Source: Theocolax elegans
Lineage: Eukaryota; Arthropoda; Insecta; Hymenoptera; Cerocephalidae
Length of the DNA: 64,000 nt
Assembly (NCBI GenBank): GCA_026168455.1
Contig: CM047428.1
Location: 15,595,313-15,659,312, forward strand
Direction of reading: 5' to 3'
A program made the position numbers and the translations under genes. The first letter of the stretch is position 1; each line of letters begins with the position of its first letter. Under the pieces are notes generated by a model. It was not told where the DNA came from, searched no databases, and saw only the letters and a list, made by a program, of their open reading frames with translations. Below are positions 40,491-52,274 of the stretch, piece by piece.

Positions 40491-40713
40491 GTCAGTAAAA
40501 TGTTAGCACTTTCATACTACATTCAAGATACACTATACGTTGAACTCCTATAATTTTAAAGTATTAAGTAAGTATAAAAGCATCTACAATTTTATTACAA
40601 AATATTATTCAATATATTAATTGTGTGTCTTAAGTATATAATTCTTTTTATCACCGAAAAATAATCTAATTTTTTAAACAGTTTTTTCAAAGAGGCGTCT
40701 TACCATTAAAAAT

Positions 40714-41018
40714 ATGCAATCCGCATACACAATTCTTCTGCTTGTATTCAGCATGCTACTATTCACTAGCCAAGCTTTTGCGGAAACTACTGAAGGTATA
40801 TATTGATATATATTTTGTATTTAAAATTAACAATATAAGCTAATATAACATAATTGACCTTATGCTCTATTTTATTCGCAACAACATAACCATTTTCAAT
40901 TTTTTCTATAAGCAACAACATTTTGCTCATAATTATAGGCAAATATTTATTTTCAACAGCACAAACAGAGGATCCATTTGATGATCTACCAGAGCACCAA
41001 TTTCTACATTTTGGTTAA
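40714..41018 (+). CDS. Small secreted peptide precursor (46 aa)
   Basis: Two coding exons, 40714-40795 and 40960-41018, preceded by a 5' UTR intron (donor after 40568, acceptor AAACAG ending 40681). The 46-aa product starts MQSAYTILLLVFSMLLFTSQ, a textbook signal peptide with likely cleavage after AFA. This leaves a short acidic mature part containing EDPFDDLPEHQ and ending HFG. A terminal Gly is the usual amidation donor in secreted peptides, so a C-terminal Phe-amide is possible. No cysteines and no dibasic site. A second acceptor at 40937-40938 is also in frame and would insert seven residues (GKYLFST after the shared Glu). A poly(A) signal lies at 41057-41062. The gene layout (TATA, 5' UTR intron, signal exon, mature exon) resembles insect antimicrobial, venom or neuropeptide precursor genes. 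I do not recognise the family and assign no function. Confidence 0.7.
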
Positions 41019-41056
41019 TGACGATTATTACATCAATTTACCAGAGGATCATTAAC

Positions 41057-41062
41057 AATAAA
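41057..41062 (+). terminator. Poly(A) signal of the secreted-peptide gene
   Basis: AATAAA 39 nt after the stop codon at 41016-41018. Confidence 0.5.
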
Positions 41063-43516
41063 TATATTAAGTAAATATTGATAGTGTAAAATACGAAATA
41101 TTCACCAATACTTTATAACTACATAAAAAAGATTTAATTTTTAATAATAAAAATTTATTTATTTATAAATGTTTAAAGTTTTTAAAACCTTTAATAAAAA
41201 TTACAAATATTGCAATAGAAAATGATATTTTTATTATATCAATGTGATACACAATATATACATGTATAAAATTACAAGTAAACGCAACGTTACGCTTATT
41301 CAATGCGACTGTTTTTTCAAAAATTAAAACGCATACTTATAAAAGAAACATAAATTATAAAATTAAACCTAATGAGTATAAAATTTGACAGAAAATAACT
41401 GTTACTACAGTTATACATGTGATAGTTTTACTGAATTCCGTACAGTTTACCATTTTCTACTCGTAATCAAGTAGATTTCCCATCAAACTTCAAATATATT
41501 GTATTTCAAGTCGAAGACACTATGAAATGTTTAAATATCACAGTGATCTCTTTGATTTATGTTTAAATATATAAATATTTAACGCACTGTAAAATAAATT
41601 TATGGAACACACTCGTACATATATACAATAAAGAATTATTTACAATCATTTGCTAAAAACGAATATTACTTTACTATTCTTACATTATCAAAATTTTTAA
41701 TTATTTCATACGTAGCACTCAAAGAAATATTGTACATTATTGATTACGATTTATGACATATTTTTATAAAATATATTCTCTTGGTTTCGACGACATTTAC
41801 TATTATTTAATTAACCAAATAATAACGGAATAATTTCTCTATACATTGTAATAACACGAAGAAAATGTATTATTCTTTCACAGTGTAAAAACTGTTAGAT
41901 TTAAAGAAACTTTTTTGGCGTAAACTAATAAACTAATCAAAACGCTTTTTACACATAATTATCGTTATTACAACACAATTGCCCGTATTAATTGTGTCTC
42001 TTCGACAAGTGTTAGGTAACACGTAATGGAAATATTTTAATCTTCCGCTCTCTATCTTTCATTCATTATATCTTGAAAATAAAACGTACGTACATACATT
42101 CGTACTAGTATTGGAGCTACTACGTCAAGGTAATATTTTATATAAATGATGCGACGCAACGTCACAACTTGAAAACATCTATATAAACACGGGTTTGTTA
42201 GAAAATTAATACAAACTAATAAAAATATATTTGCAATTAAAAGGTATATAAAAAACTATTTATTTGTATTTATTATAATTTTAGCACTTGAGATGATACC
42301 TATATATTTTATATTATTTATATTCGTTAAATATTTAAGATTACAAATATATCTAGTTACACTTTTTTAACACAAATATTTTATCAGTTCTTCTTTTTGA
42401 ACTTTGGAGTTTTTAACAGACTCTAAAAACTTTGACTAATAGAAAAAAATATATATATACACAGCAAGTTACATTACGTTCTAAAGTAAAGGAGCAAAGG
42501 GCACTTTTATACATTGTTATTTGTTCTTTATTTTTCGTAACAATAAATTTTAAATTCAAACATTTATACAATCATTGCAGATGTATTAAATTCAGTTCTG
42601 TCGTTCATTTTAGTACGTTTTGTGAATACAGCATGTTATACGAAAATTTGTATTTTTAAATTAGGTTATTTAAATAAAACGAAATATCAAAACAGTGAGT
42701 TTCTGTTAAAGTGAACCTTCTAATCGAATGCACATATTGCTATACATGGATACACTTGTACATTTAAATTTTCTGGGTAGACACAAAGACAAGCTGTACC
42801 CACGAAAGTTAGAACAAAAACTACGCGTACCAATGTTTAAACTGTACACATTATTTCCTTATTGATTAGCCCCTCACTCCCGTGTATAGTAAATTAAATA
42901 AACGAATATAGTTATATACATTAAATTGTACAAAATTACAAAAATTATTGATGCATTAGAATACTTTAACATTTATTTCGTTGTACCGCAAAATCAACAA
43001 ACATATCTCTTTATGAAATGAAAATTTAGTAACATATTTCAGTTTAACAATGTATCATTTCTAGTCCTAAGATCAGTTAGTTGAATAGAACCAACATCAT
43101 CAAATTAGCCCTTATTTACTAAATTTGTCATAGCTTAATTATAAATCCTGAGATCCTTACAATAGATTAGGATTTACCATTTGAAACTATAATATATAAC
43201 TATATTAAATTAATATTGCGTAGAAAAATATTAACGTTAACGATTGATTATACATACACTTAGATATGTGAGTTCAAATAGATAATATGTAATAAAATAT
43301 TGTAAGAGATAAATGCAAACCGTATAAATAAATGGAATCGTAATCAATGAAAGAACAATAAAATAATATTTGTATAAATAACTATTTCAGATCGCGAAAT
43401 TTCTCTTTGCAACATAAATAACGTGTATATATATATGTATAATACGTCCCTTAATATTTACAAAAGGAACGTCATTATCTAGTAAAAAGTGAGAAAAAGA
43501 ATTTCGTTAAAGTGCG
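41063..43516. other. AT-rich spacer and probable Toll 3' UTR
   Basis: No coding exon or structured repeat recognised over 2.4 kb. The right part (towards 43516) lies directly after the Toll stop codon on the minus strand and probably includes its 3' UTR. The ORF at 42432-42659 is AT-rich with no domain signal. Confidence 0.4.
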
Positions 43517-46500
43517 CTAACAAGCTGCAATGACTCTGTCATCCTCGTTACCCGAATCAAGCAGCTTGGCAGAGTCGTTAGTAGCTGGAGTAATTTTAGG
43601 CATGGGTATAATCTCAGCCTTGTTATCAGTCGCGTGACTATTAACCGGTAATTGGTTCAGATGATTCTCGATTATACGGGCAGTGCGCGTCCTACGCCGA
43701 GATGACTCGTATCTGTGCGGTAGAGCGTAACGTAGTTTATCCCAAAACCAAGGATCGCCCCATTTAACGTAAGTGTTCATACTAAGGTAAGCCTTGAGTT
43801 CCGGGTCGAGATCTTCAGTATTCCCGATGTCGCCGTATAAAATGACTATTACTCGAGCTCTGCCTTCGCTTAATGCCTGTAAATTGTTGTAGTATTATTT
43901 AATCATTATTCACTATTATTCTGCTCTCTCATCATGTTTATCTTTCTGTATTGAGATCAAATGAGATTTATTCACCTGACTATGCGCAGTTCTAAATTCC
44001 ATTCTTCCCCAGACACTTTCTAAGAAATTCGGAGATAGCACCACGATTGTTCTTCTCGATTCATCTACTGACCTTGCTATTTGGGCGGGTATCCATTCAC
44101 CTAACATTAAAATAATTTATTATTATTTAATGATAATTACAGTTTATACATATTTTTAGAATATTATTAGTATATGAATTTGACTACTTTGATTGAAAAC
44201 ACATTAAATTTACTAATTTTCAACTAAATTATATATATATTTTTTAAACAAATTTGATCTGAAAATTACACTCAATAATTATGGTTTATAGTTATATTTT
44301 CAGTTAATTGAACATTTTGAAAAATATTAAGTTTATCTTGAAACCTATTCTAATTCGATGGTCCTTACGAAAACTAGCATATTTCAATTAATCGAAAAAA
44401 AGAGATCTGCATTCTATTGAATGTAACTTTCGTTAAAATTGGTTTAATGATATAATTAACTAATCATTTTCAAGCTTACATTTCGTTTTTTAACATAATT
44501 CTGTTATAATTTGAAAATTCTGAATTTTTCGGATTTTTGAAACATGGTAGTTTTTGTAAGAACCGTCGAATTGTACTTATAGATCAAACTATCAAACTTT
44601 AATAATAAAAAAAAACATACCAGCTAACCAGTCTCGATAATGTAAGCAAAGTTTGTATGGCTTTGGACCATCTTCCAGCTTGGCCACAATCTCTTTATCG
44701 ACAAAATCTTCATCTTTATGAGAAAAACTAATAAAAGCATCGTACTTTTTGTCCCTATCTAGCTCGTCTTCCGTAACGAACCACAAGCACCACTGTTTTG
44801 AATATAACCACACCTTGATCTCCTTTTGATACCTATAATACAAAGCAGCCAAAAGTCCCAAAACAATTCCAAATACAGCTATAAGGAGACTAGCAACAAC
44901 GATAATGGCAACTGCACCCTCGCACAGTTCGTTCACCGTGATACTCGAAAGTCTGCGATTCGAACCTCTGCACGTAACTTCGTGTAATTCGTAGGCCGTC
45001 AGTTTCTTTTGCACTACACTGAAGAAAATTTCGTGCTTCACAGTCACAAATCCAATTGTTGTCGTGCAGAGTGAGATTCTTTAAAGTTGTATCGTCACCC
45101 AGGTATTCGACGACTTTCGTATCCAATCTTGATATGCTGTTGTTGTGAAGTTTAAGATCGCGCAAAGACCGCGAGAATACGTCGAGCGACACCGTGCTAA
45201 TATTATTACGAGATAAATCGAGTGCCGTCACGTTCACTAGATACGTCCGATTCAATGACGGTGTATTTCGTAATCTATTACCACTTAGATTAAGCTCGAT
45301 CGACCAATTTCGTGGATTGATCACGTAGCTTGGTGCCGTTGTAAGATTCCGTTCGGAACAATCAATCGACAGGACCTCTTTGCCTGGATACTCCCAACAA
45401 GTGCAGTTTTCACTACAAGGGTCGGTAGTTACGTTTGATTTTATCAGACATCTCAGCTGTTCCGAGCGGATGTTACTCAATGTACGATTTTTCAGTTGAT
45501 CTGGAGATGCGCACTTTAATTCGTCGGCTGTCAATTTTACAAAACTGTAGACCTCGTCGGTGAGACGATGCTCGAAATATCGTGTTAAGTATAAGAGTTT
45601 GCAATCGCAATTTAACGGATTGTTGTCTAGGTAGACAACTACATTTTTATTGGGTTCTTCAACGTTGATTGCTCGATACTCTTTAACGTAGTCCTCCAAC
45701 CCGGTCAAGTCGATTGTAGATATCTTGTTATTTCGAAGATTCACCTGGGTATCGTGCTTCAACATGTTCAAATCTGCGACCTGTGACAATAGTGAATATT
45801 GTATAAGGTATAAGACACAACAAATAAAATAATACATATTTAGTTAGTTGTATTTCGAAATGTTTACCGTTATGTACGTGAATTCATTGCCTTCTAAATC
45901 CAAGTTTTTTAAATTTCCATTATAATGCCAATCTTGAAACATTTCTGAAATTCTGTTGTACGATAAATTCATATCGATAATTGCGACACAATTCACAAAA
46001 ACCGAATGGGCTGGTATATTTGGATTAGCTAGAGTTAAATTGTTGTGCGATAAATCGATGTATTGCACTTCTTTTACATGCTTATAAGCTTCGTAATCTA
46101 TGTAAGTTAGATTATTGTGAGATACCTGCAAGATCTTGAGATTATCCAATCCTGATAGTACACCCCTGTAACAATTAATGGTTATGATTATTATTATTAT
46201 TATTTATTATACATACAATCTTTGATATATCACTAAATTTTAAATAATATATTACAAATCGTTTGCAAACATCATAAAATTTTAACAATCTATAAGTATA
46301 TCGTTTTTAATAACGTTCGTGTTTACAATGTATCATGCTTATGATTATTAATAATCATAAAATGTTTTATTTCATATTAATATCTTCATTAAGAATATAA
46401 GTACATTCGCTTATTAATTGACCATTACTAATGACTATGGATGTATCATTGTGAAACGATAAACTTAATCAAATATTTATACATTTTTTACATTGTGATT

Positions 46501-49500
46501 CAATCAATAAAAATTTAGAAAATTAGTAAATTCGTGTGATTATAACAATGAACTATAATAAAACTATTTCGATTTCACACTCGACAAAAATGACTACTTT
46601 TAAAAATTGAGGAGAAAGTAACTTTGCGATTATTCCCTTAGATGAATCACTGAATATTTAGATAAATTTTCTCATCAGCGGGAATAAACGCATATTTAAC
46701 TCTCTTAATACATAATAGTTATTTAGGAAAAATGTTTATAAAATTTTTCACACATATCTTGGGAAAGGTAACTTTATTGGACAGCAACAACAATTTAATG
46801 TATTTTTCTTAGTATATAAATTTTAATTTTCCTGTGTTTAGTATATTTTTTTTCTCCCAATACAAGTCTTTAATAAAGAGTGACTGTCGGGAGTAGAAAG
46901 TACTTTTATTCTCTAAAGAATAAAATACAATTTTACTCTTCCGTTTGAGGTCAATAAAGTGAACTTTTCGGGTGGTTTAGATGAAAATAACTGTTTCACC
47001 CTGATAATCTGAAAAGCTTTACTTTATTCCTTGCTTTCTAACTTTAGAACCTGTACTTTTATTTAGTTTTGATTATACACAATCATGAATTAAATCAAAA
47101 AGCAATATAACTAGTAACTTTGAAAAAATTATAAGAAATATATTAGAATTGTCAAGGAGAATATCACCTCTTCGGGAAACGGATCTTTACCAAACTCTAG
47201 GATATATTAATTATAATATATATAAGTAAGAAGAATAAAATATGAAGAAAGTCACAGTTTTAGACTCTAACGCTCTTTTTTATGATAGATATAGGCAAAC
47301 AATGAAAATTTCGCCAAAAAAGCCATTGCCTTTAATTACTCATAACTCAAAAACAAATGAAGATATATACTCAAACTGAAGTTCAGAAGAAAGCTGAGAT
47401 AGATTAAGCTCAAATATCTTAGTTTGGTCGAAAGTTATTGAAAAGATAAAAATAAAAAAAATAATTTGGCCTAAAAAATCAGTAAATTCGTGTGATTATA
47501 ACAATGAACTATAATAAAACTATTTCGATTTCACACTCGACAAAAATGACTACTTTTAAAAATTGAGGAGAAAGTAATTTTGCGATTATTCCCTTAGATG
47601 AATCACTGAATATTTAGATAAATTTTCTCATCAGCGGGAATAAACGCATATTTAACTCTCTTAATACATAATAGTTATTTAGGAAAAATGTTTATAAAAT
47701 TTTTCACACATATCTTGGGAAAGGTAACTTTATTGGACAGCAACAACAATTTAATGTATTTTTCTTAGTATATAAATTTTAATTTTCCTGTGTTTAGTAT
47801 ATTTTTTTTCTCCCAATACAAGTCTTTAATAAAGAGTGACTGTCGGGAGTAGAAAGTACTTTTATTCTCTAAAGAATAAAATACAATTTTACTCTTCCGT
47901 TTGAGGTCAATAAAGTGAACTTTTCGGGTGGTTTAGATGAAAATAACTGTTTCACCCTGATAATCTGAAAAGCTTTACTTTATTCCTTGCTTTCTAACTT
48001 TAGAACCTGTACTTTTATTTAGTTTTGATTATACACAATCATGAATTAAATCAAAAAGCAATATAACTAGTAACTTTGAAAAAATTATAAGAAATATATT
48101 AGAATTGTCAAGGAGAATATCACCTCTTCGGGAAACGGATCTTACCAAACTCTAGGATATATTAATTATAATATATAAGTAAGAAGAATAATAATAAGAA
48201 AGTCACAGTTTTAGACTCTAACGCTCTTTTTTATGATAGATATAGGCAAACAATGAAATATTTCGCCAAAAAAGCCATTGCCTTTAATTACTCATAACTC
48301 AAAAACAAATGAAGATATATACTCAAACTGAAGTTCAGAAGAAAGCTGAGATAGATTAAGCTCAAATATCTTAGTTTGGTCGAAAGTTATTGAAAAGATA
48401 AAAATAAAAAAAATAATTTGGCCTAAAAAATCAGTAAATTTTTAAATTCAAAATAGTCATCAAAATATCGTTTTTGTTTTTCTTTCATAAGTTTCGACCA
48501 AATCAAGATATTTGACCGTCTTTTTTTTCAAATCTATTCTACTTGATCGCAGACTTCTTTTGAGTTTGGAAGCATATATTTATTTGTTTCCGAGTTATAA
48601 GCGAGCAAAGTCAAAGGTTTTTTGGAAAAATTGTTCGTTATTTGCTTATATCTATCGTAAAAAGTGCGTTATAGCTTCCCGTTTCCCGGCGATGTGACAC
48701 TCTCCTGCTCAGTTCGGAAGTAATAGACGATTATTCCTTTGGAAGAATTATAGCATACCCGTGGGAATAAACACCTGTGCTACTCATTTGGTACATAAAT
48801 ACCTAGCGCATTAAAATATTAAGATTAATAAAATACTTACGATGACAATTCGGTGAGTCGATTATAATCTAAATACAGTCTCTCTAAATTGACATCTTCA
48901 AAAATCCCTTCTGGCAATGACTCCAACAGATTCTCCGAGAGCCAAAGTTCCCTCAGGCTGTAAGTGCTTTTAAAGATCTTTGAAGGTAAATCGACTAAAC
49001 TGTTGTTACTGACATTCAAAGCCATTAATGAATTTGCTCCAATAAACACGTTGGCCGGTATGCTCGTAAAATTGTTACTCGTTAACTCGGCGTAATTTAA
49101 ACTTCTCAAATTTTTAAAAAATTCGTCAGGAAGCGAGGTGAGTTTACCACGATTATGATTAAGCCTTACCCTCTGCAATCGACTGTCTTCTATTTGAAGT
49201 AAATCGGTGGGTAATTCTTCAAAATCGTTTTCACTCATATTTAACCTTTCGAGTTTAACGAGCTTATGAAATAGGTCAGATGGCAAGCTTTTTAGGTAAT
49301 TACGACTGAAGTCGAGGACTCGAAGATTTATTAGCTTATCAAAACTTCCGGATTCTATGTCTTCGATTTTGTTGGCGAATAGGAGCAGATCTTTTAAATT
49401 TTCAAGTGGAGCTAAGTCGTTTCGCCTTAACCTGATAAACAAATATATATGGTTAATACCTTTACTTATAATTAAAAATTGTTTATCCAGTAAAAACATC

Positions 49501-50200
49501 CGACAATCGAAATATCTTTACATTTCTTATTTAAATAAAATATGTTACATTTTTCATAGTACTACGTATTTAATGTACATTGTGATCAATAAAATTTAAT
49601 GTAATAAATATGTTTATAATACATAAATGAACTATATTTAACCTTTGTAATTCGTTGTTGATGATCTCGAGATTCCTCAATTTGGCCGAATATTTAAAAA
49701 AATCCGCCGGAATGATTTTTAATTCCGTATTGTCGAATATTAACTCTTTGATATCAATATCGTACAATAAATCCTTGGGCAGGTCGTTATTAAAATTATT
49801 ATTATAAAAATGCAAAGTTGAAACAGCGAATCCCTTGAGATGCTCCCTTTTAACCAACGTCTGGGAGTTGACAAATTTGAGAGTGTCGATGCTTCCTAAA
49901 CCTAAATATGACGTGATGTTGAATAAACTAAGACCATCGGGAAAGTTACAATTCCGAAATATCGTTGTTTTAACGCTACGTAAATTGAGTCGATCGGAAG
50001 GAAAGTTCGACCATGGTTGTGTAGTTTTACAGATGATTTCGACCTCGAGGTACCCTGATTTCGAGCAAGGGATCTCAAAGTCGTCGTTGACAATTGGTCG
50101 ATCGGTGTGACACCCGTCAGCAGCGACGAGGGCCGCGCTGGCGAGGGTGACGATGACGATGGAACCTAATCAACATCGTCACCCTCGCGGAATTAACCAT
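43517..50200 (-). CDS. Toll: Toll-1-like receptor, near-complete but with two single-base frame breaks (possible pseudogene or consensus error)
   Basis: Six exons on the minus strand: 50200-49643, 49431-48841, 46165-45868, 45780-44621, 44100-43976, 43876-43517. The model is about 1,029 aa if one extra base is ignored in exon 1 and one in exon 4; every other junction is in phase. Toll binds processed Spaetzle and signals through MyD88 to NF-kB. Order: signal peptide, ectodomain with LRRs ([30 protein letters not shown]), cysteine cluster [10 protein letters not shown] (about 532-541), LRRNT with CSENCTCW (about 603), short LRR set, second LRRCT ([11 protein letters not shown]), transmembrane helix about 770-794, and TIR about 826-965. 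The TIR has [16 protein letters not shown] (box 1), [15 protein letters not shown] (box 2/BB loop) and [20 protein letters not shown] (box 3). Paired Cys clusters and TIR similarity to Drosophila Toll support the Toll-1 class over the longer Toll-6/7/8 class. As read, the frame stops early in exon 1 and after the second LRRCT. Confidence 0.92.
45018..45040 (-). other. Toll: Frame break 1 in Toll: one extra base after the second LRRCT motif
   Basis: Upstream frame reads [12 protein letters not shown]; downstream frame reads [18 protein letters not shown]. The two overlap at a T4 run on the coding strand (45025-45028). One T fewer joins them with Toll-like sequence on both sides. Exon 44621-45780 is 1,160 nt, whereas its splice phases (0 in, 1 out) require 3n+1, for example 1,159. 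No GT-AG intron fits. Confidence 0.8.
46526..48433. repeat. Recent tandem duplication (unit about 954 bp, two copies) in a Toll intron
   Basis: Copy 1 starts at 46526 and copy 2 near 47482; both begin GTAAATTCGTGTGATTATAA and run collinear for about 950 bp. Differences are few: CTTTGCG against TTTTGCG, GATCTTTACC against GATCTTACC, and small indels in a TA-rich stretch near 47215/48170. The second copy ends at AGTAAATT near 48433, the same junction motif that starts each unit. High identity implies a recent event or an assembly artefact. Confidence 0.9.
48109..48708. mobile_element. Foldback element in the Toll intron (family shared with 57268-57945)
   Basis: The left arm begins AAGGAGAATATCACCTCTTC, then GGGAAACGGATC. 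The right arm ends with the diverged inverse CGTTTCCCGGCGATGTGACA then CTCTCCTG near 48708. Interior pairs include AACTCAAAAACAAATGAAGA (left) against TTATTTGTTTCCGAGTTATA (right). The left arm is duplicated at about 47153-47475 by the tandem repeat. Beyond the right arm, 48716-48830 resembles the unit's own flank in direct orientation (GATTATTCC, GGGAATAAAC). Confidence 0.65.
50158..50168 (-). other. Toll: Frame break 2 in Toll: one extra base inside the signal peptide
   Basis: The ATG at 50200-50198 opens [13 protein letters not shown], then runs into a stop. In the +1 frame the sequence reads [17 protein letters not shown] and stays open to the exon end without any ATG. One base fewer in the TTCC stretch (50161-50164) joins them into a good signal peptide. 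Exon length is 558, but the outgoing phase needs 557. A splice acceptor at GATTAG just before GTTCC is an alternative but has no pyrimidine tract. Confidence 0.65.
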
Positions 50201-50217
50201 GTTTCTTCTCTGTTGAT
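50201..50217 (-). other. Toll 5' UTR end with upstream intron acceptor
   Basis: A good acceptor (TATACCTTTACAG) ends at 50218, giving 17 nt of 5' UTR before the ATG. The upstream untranslated exon must lie to the right; I could not choose its donor. Confidence 0.5.
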
Positions 50218-50856
50218 CTGTAAAGGTATAGACATTCTTATCATTCAGTTTTTTTCTCCATTTCATTATAAACATTTTGTGATATATAAATATATATTCA
50301 GAAAAAAATCATTAAGTATATCACTGTTTTTTTGCTTACATTTGATACAATGATATGTACGAAGTGCGGTAATGTATATTCTATTACCTAAAAAAAAATT
50401 TTACTTTTTTGTCGATCTCAATTCTACAGGAGATTTTCACAATTTCCTCCAGACAATTTTAATTCAGAAAATATTTACGCGATGTTATAACTAAATTACA
50501 GGGATGTACTACCAAAAACCTAAAATTGTAACTATTAATAAATAATAAATAATCATCTGTATGTCGATACCGATTGAGTATAAAAATAAAGTTTTGTGAA
50601 CATCTATAAAAAACTCGATCACGTCTAGGTATACAAATTATTGATAAAAATTGTACATAATCTACAGCAAGAATAAAAACTGTTTTAAAGAGATTTTTGA
50701 AAAAGAAACACTGAAAAAATAAAGTAAATTAGTAAACTTATTGTTAATAAAAAATTAATAGCAATACTAATGTTTACGTGTAACATCTCCTTAAGACTAT
50801 TCATCTCATAATTTTACACAATTATTTTCTGCATATATTAAAACACTTAGCTTTAA

Positions 50857-51493
50857 GGGCACAAGCCTGGGTTAAAATTGAAAAAACAATATTCAATTTT
50901 AACAATTAATAATTTTTTTATAACAATGGAAAACATTTCATAAATTTTTTAACAAATTATATATTTATTAACTTTTATTTTTAATTTTTTGGCCAATGTA
51001 TATGTCACATAACTATTTTAATTAATTTTGAGACTCTGTACTCTGATTTTTTTCAAATTTTAAAAGTAACTTTTAAATATGATTGTAATCCACTTAACCA
51101 GAACAGAATTTCAATAAAAGTCTAAATATTTATTTTAAAAAATGATTTAGCTGTTCTTTACACAATTTTTGAATTTTTAAAACAATTTGGTACGAATAAT
51201 TTTTTTATTACAATTTTAACTCAGTCTGTTCCACTCAAATGTTACTATAAGTTACTGTTAAAATTTCAGTCTATTGGATGAAATGGTTCCTGAGATATGC
51301 TGCGGTAAATCCATTATGGAAAATTAATGAAAATAGTTATGTGACATATAAATTGGCCAAACAATTTTAAATAAAAGTTTATAATAATATAATTTGTTTA
51401 AAAAATTAAGAAATGTTTTCAATTGTTATAAAAAACATTATTAATTGTTAAAATTGAATAGCTTTTTTTCAATTTTAACCCAGGCGTGTCCCC
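50857..51493. mobile_element. Foldback element with arms of about 170 bp
   Basis: The left end GGGCACAAGCCTGGGTTAAA pairs with the right end TTTTAACCCAGGCGTGTCCC. Inside, GGCCAATGTATATGTCACAT (left) pairs with ATGTGACATATAAATTGGCC (right). TTAA precedes the left end; the right flank has lost any match. Non-coding. Confidence 0.8.
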
Positions 51494-52224
51494 ACACGTA
51501 AAAAATAATTTAACATGACACGTCATTATATATATTTAATGAATTGCACTGTATCTCTGTAGCCTTTAACACTCAGATGTGTGCAAAATTCTTGACACTA
51601 CTTTATAGTTGTTTTTAAGTTTTATAGAGAAACCATGGGAAAAAACCAGGTAAAATAAATACGACGCTAAGCGCTTCACACATTTGGGAGTTAAAGGGTA
51701 TTATATACAATCATAATATATTACATAGGTCGAAAAAAAATTGTTATTACTATATAAAATTTTTTTTTTTTTCAAATAAATATATTTATTTTACAAAAAA
51801 TAAAAGTACAATTTTCCTATTAGTATTTAATAATTAATTTAAAGAACTGTAATTAATAACGTCAAAAAAAATGGAAATTGATGTAAAGTTGCATAGATAA
51901 ATTAATTATTATTCAATTCGACTAAAACGCAAATTTGCATGAAATATCTTTAATTTTAAATAAATAAAATCTTTTTCCTTCAATAATTAAGATATTGTTT
52001 AATCTAAGCGCTTCAGAAATTATATTGGGGCTTTCCACTTTTACACGTACTCGCTGTATATTTTAGTGATGCAATCGTTATAATGATTAATATAAACATA
52101 TAAGCTTTGGGGTTTCTCCTATTGACATATCGGAAGCAATTATACTCAAATTGATTTCTATATTTAGCCATATTACATTTTTAAATTGCATTTATTGTTT
52201 AGCAGTAATTTTAAATAATATCGC

Positions 52225-52274
<50 letters not shown>

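Noticed and set aside
45018..45040. A very short intron explaining the Toll frame switch
   Set aside because: No GT-AG pair nearby restores the frame without removing the conserved Cys-containing LRRCT residues.
48441..48840. An extra Toll exon between exons 2 and 3
   Set aside because: Splice phases of 48841 and 46165 already join in frame; the sequence is the inverted arm of a foldback element.
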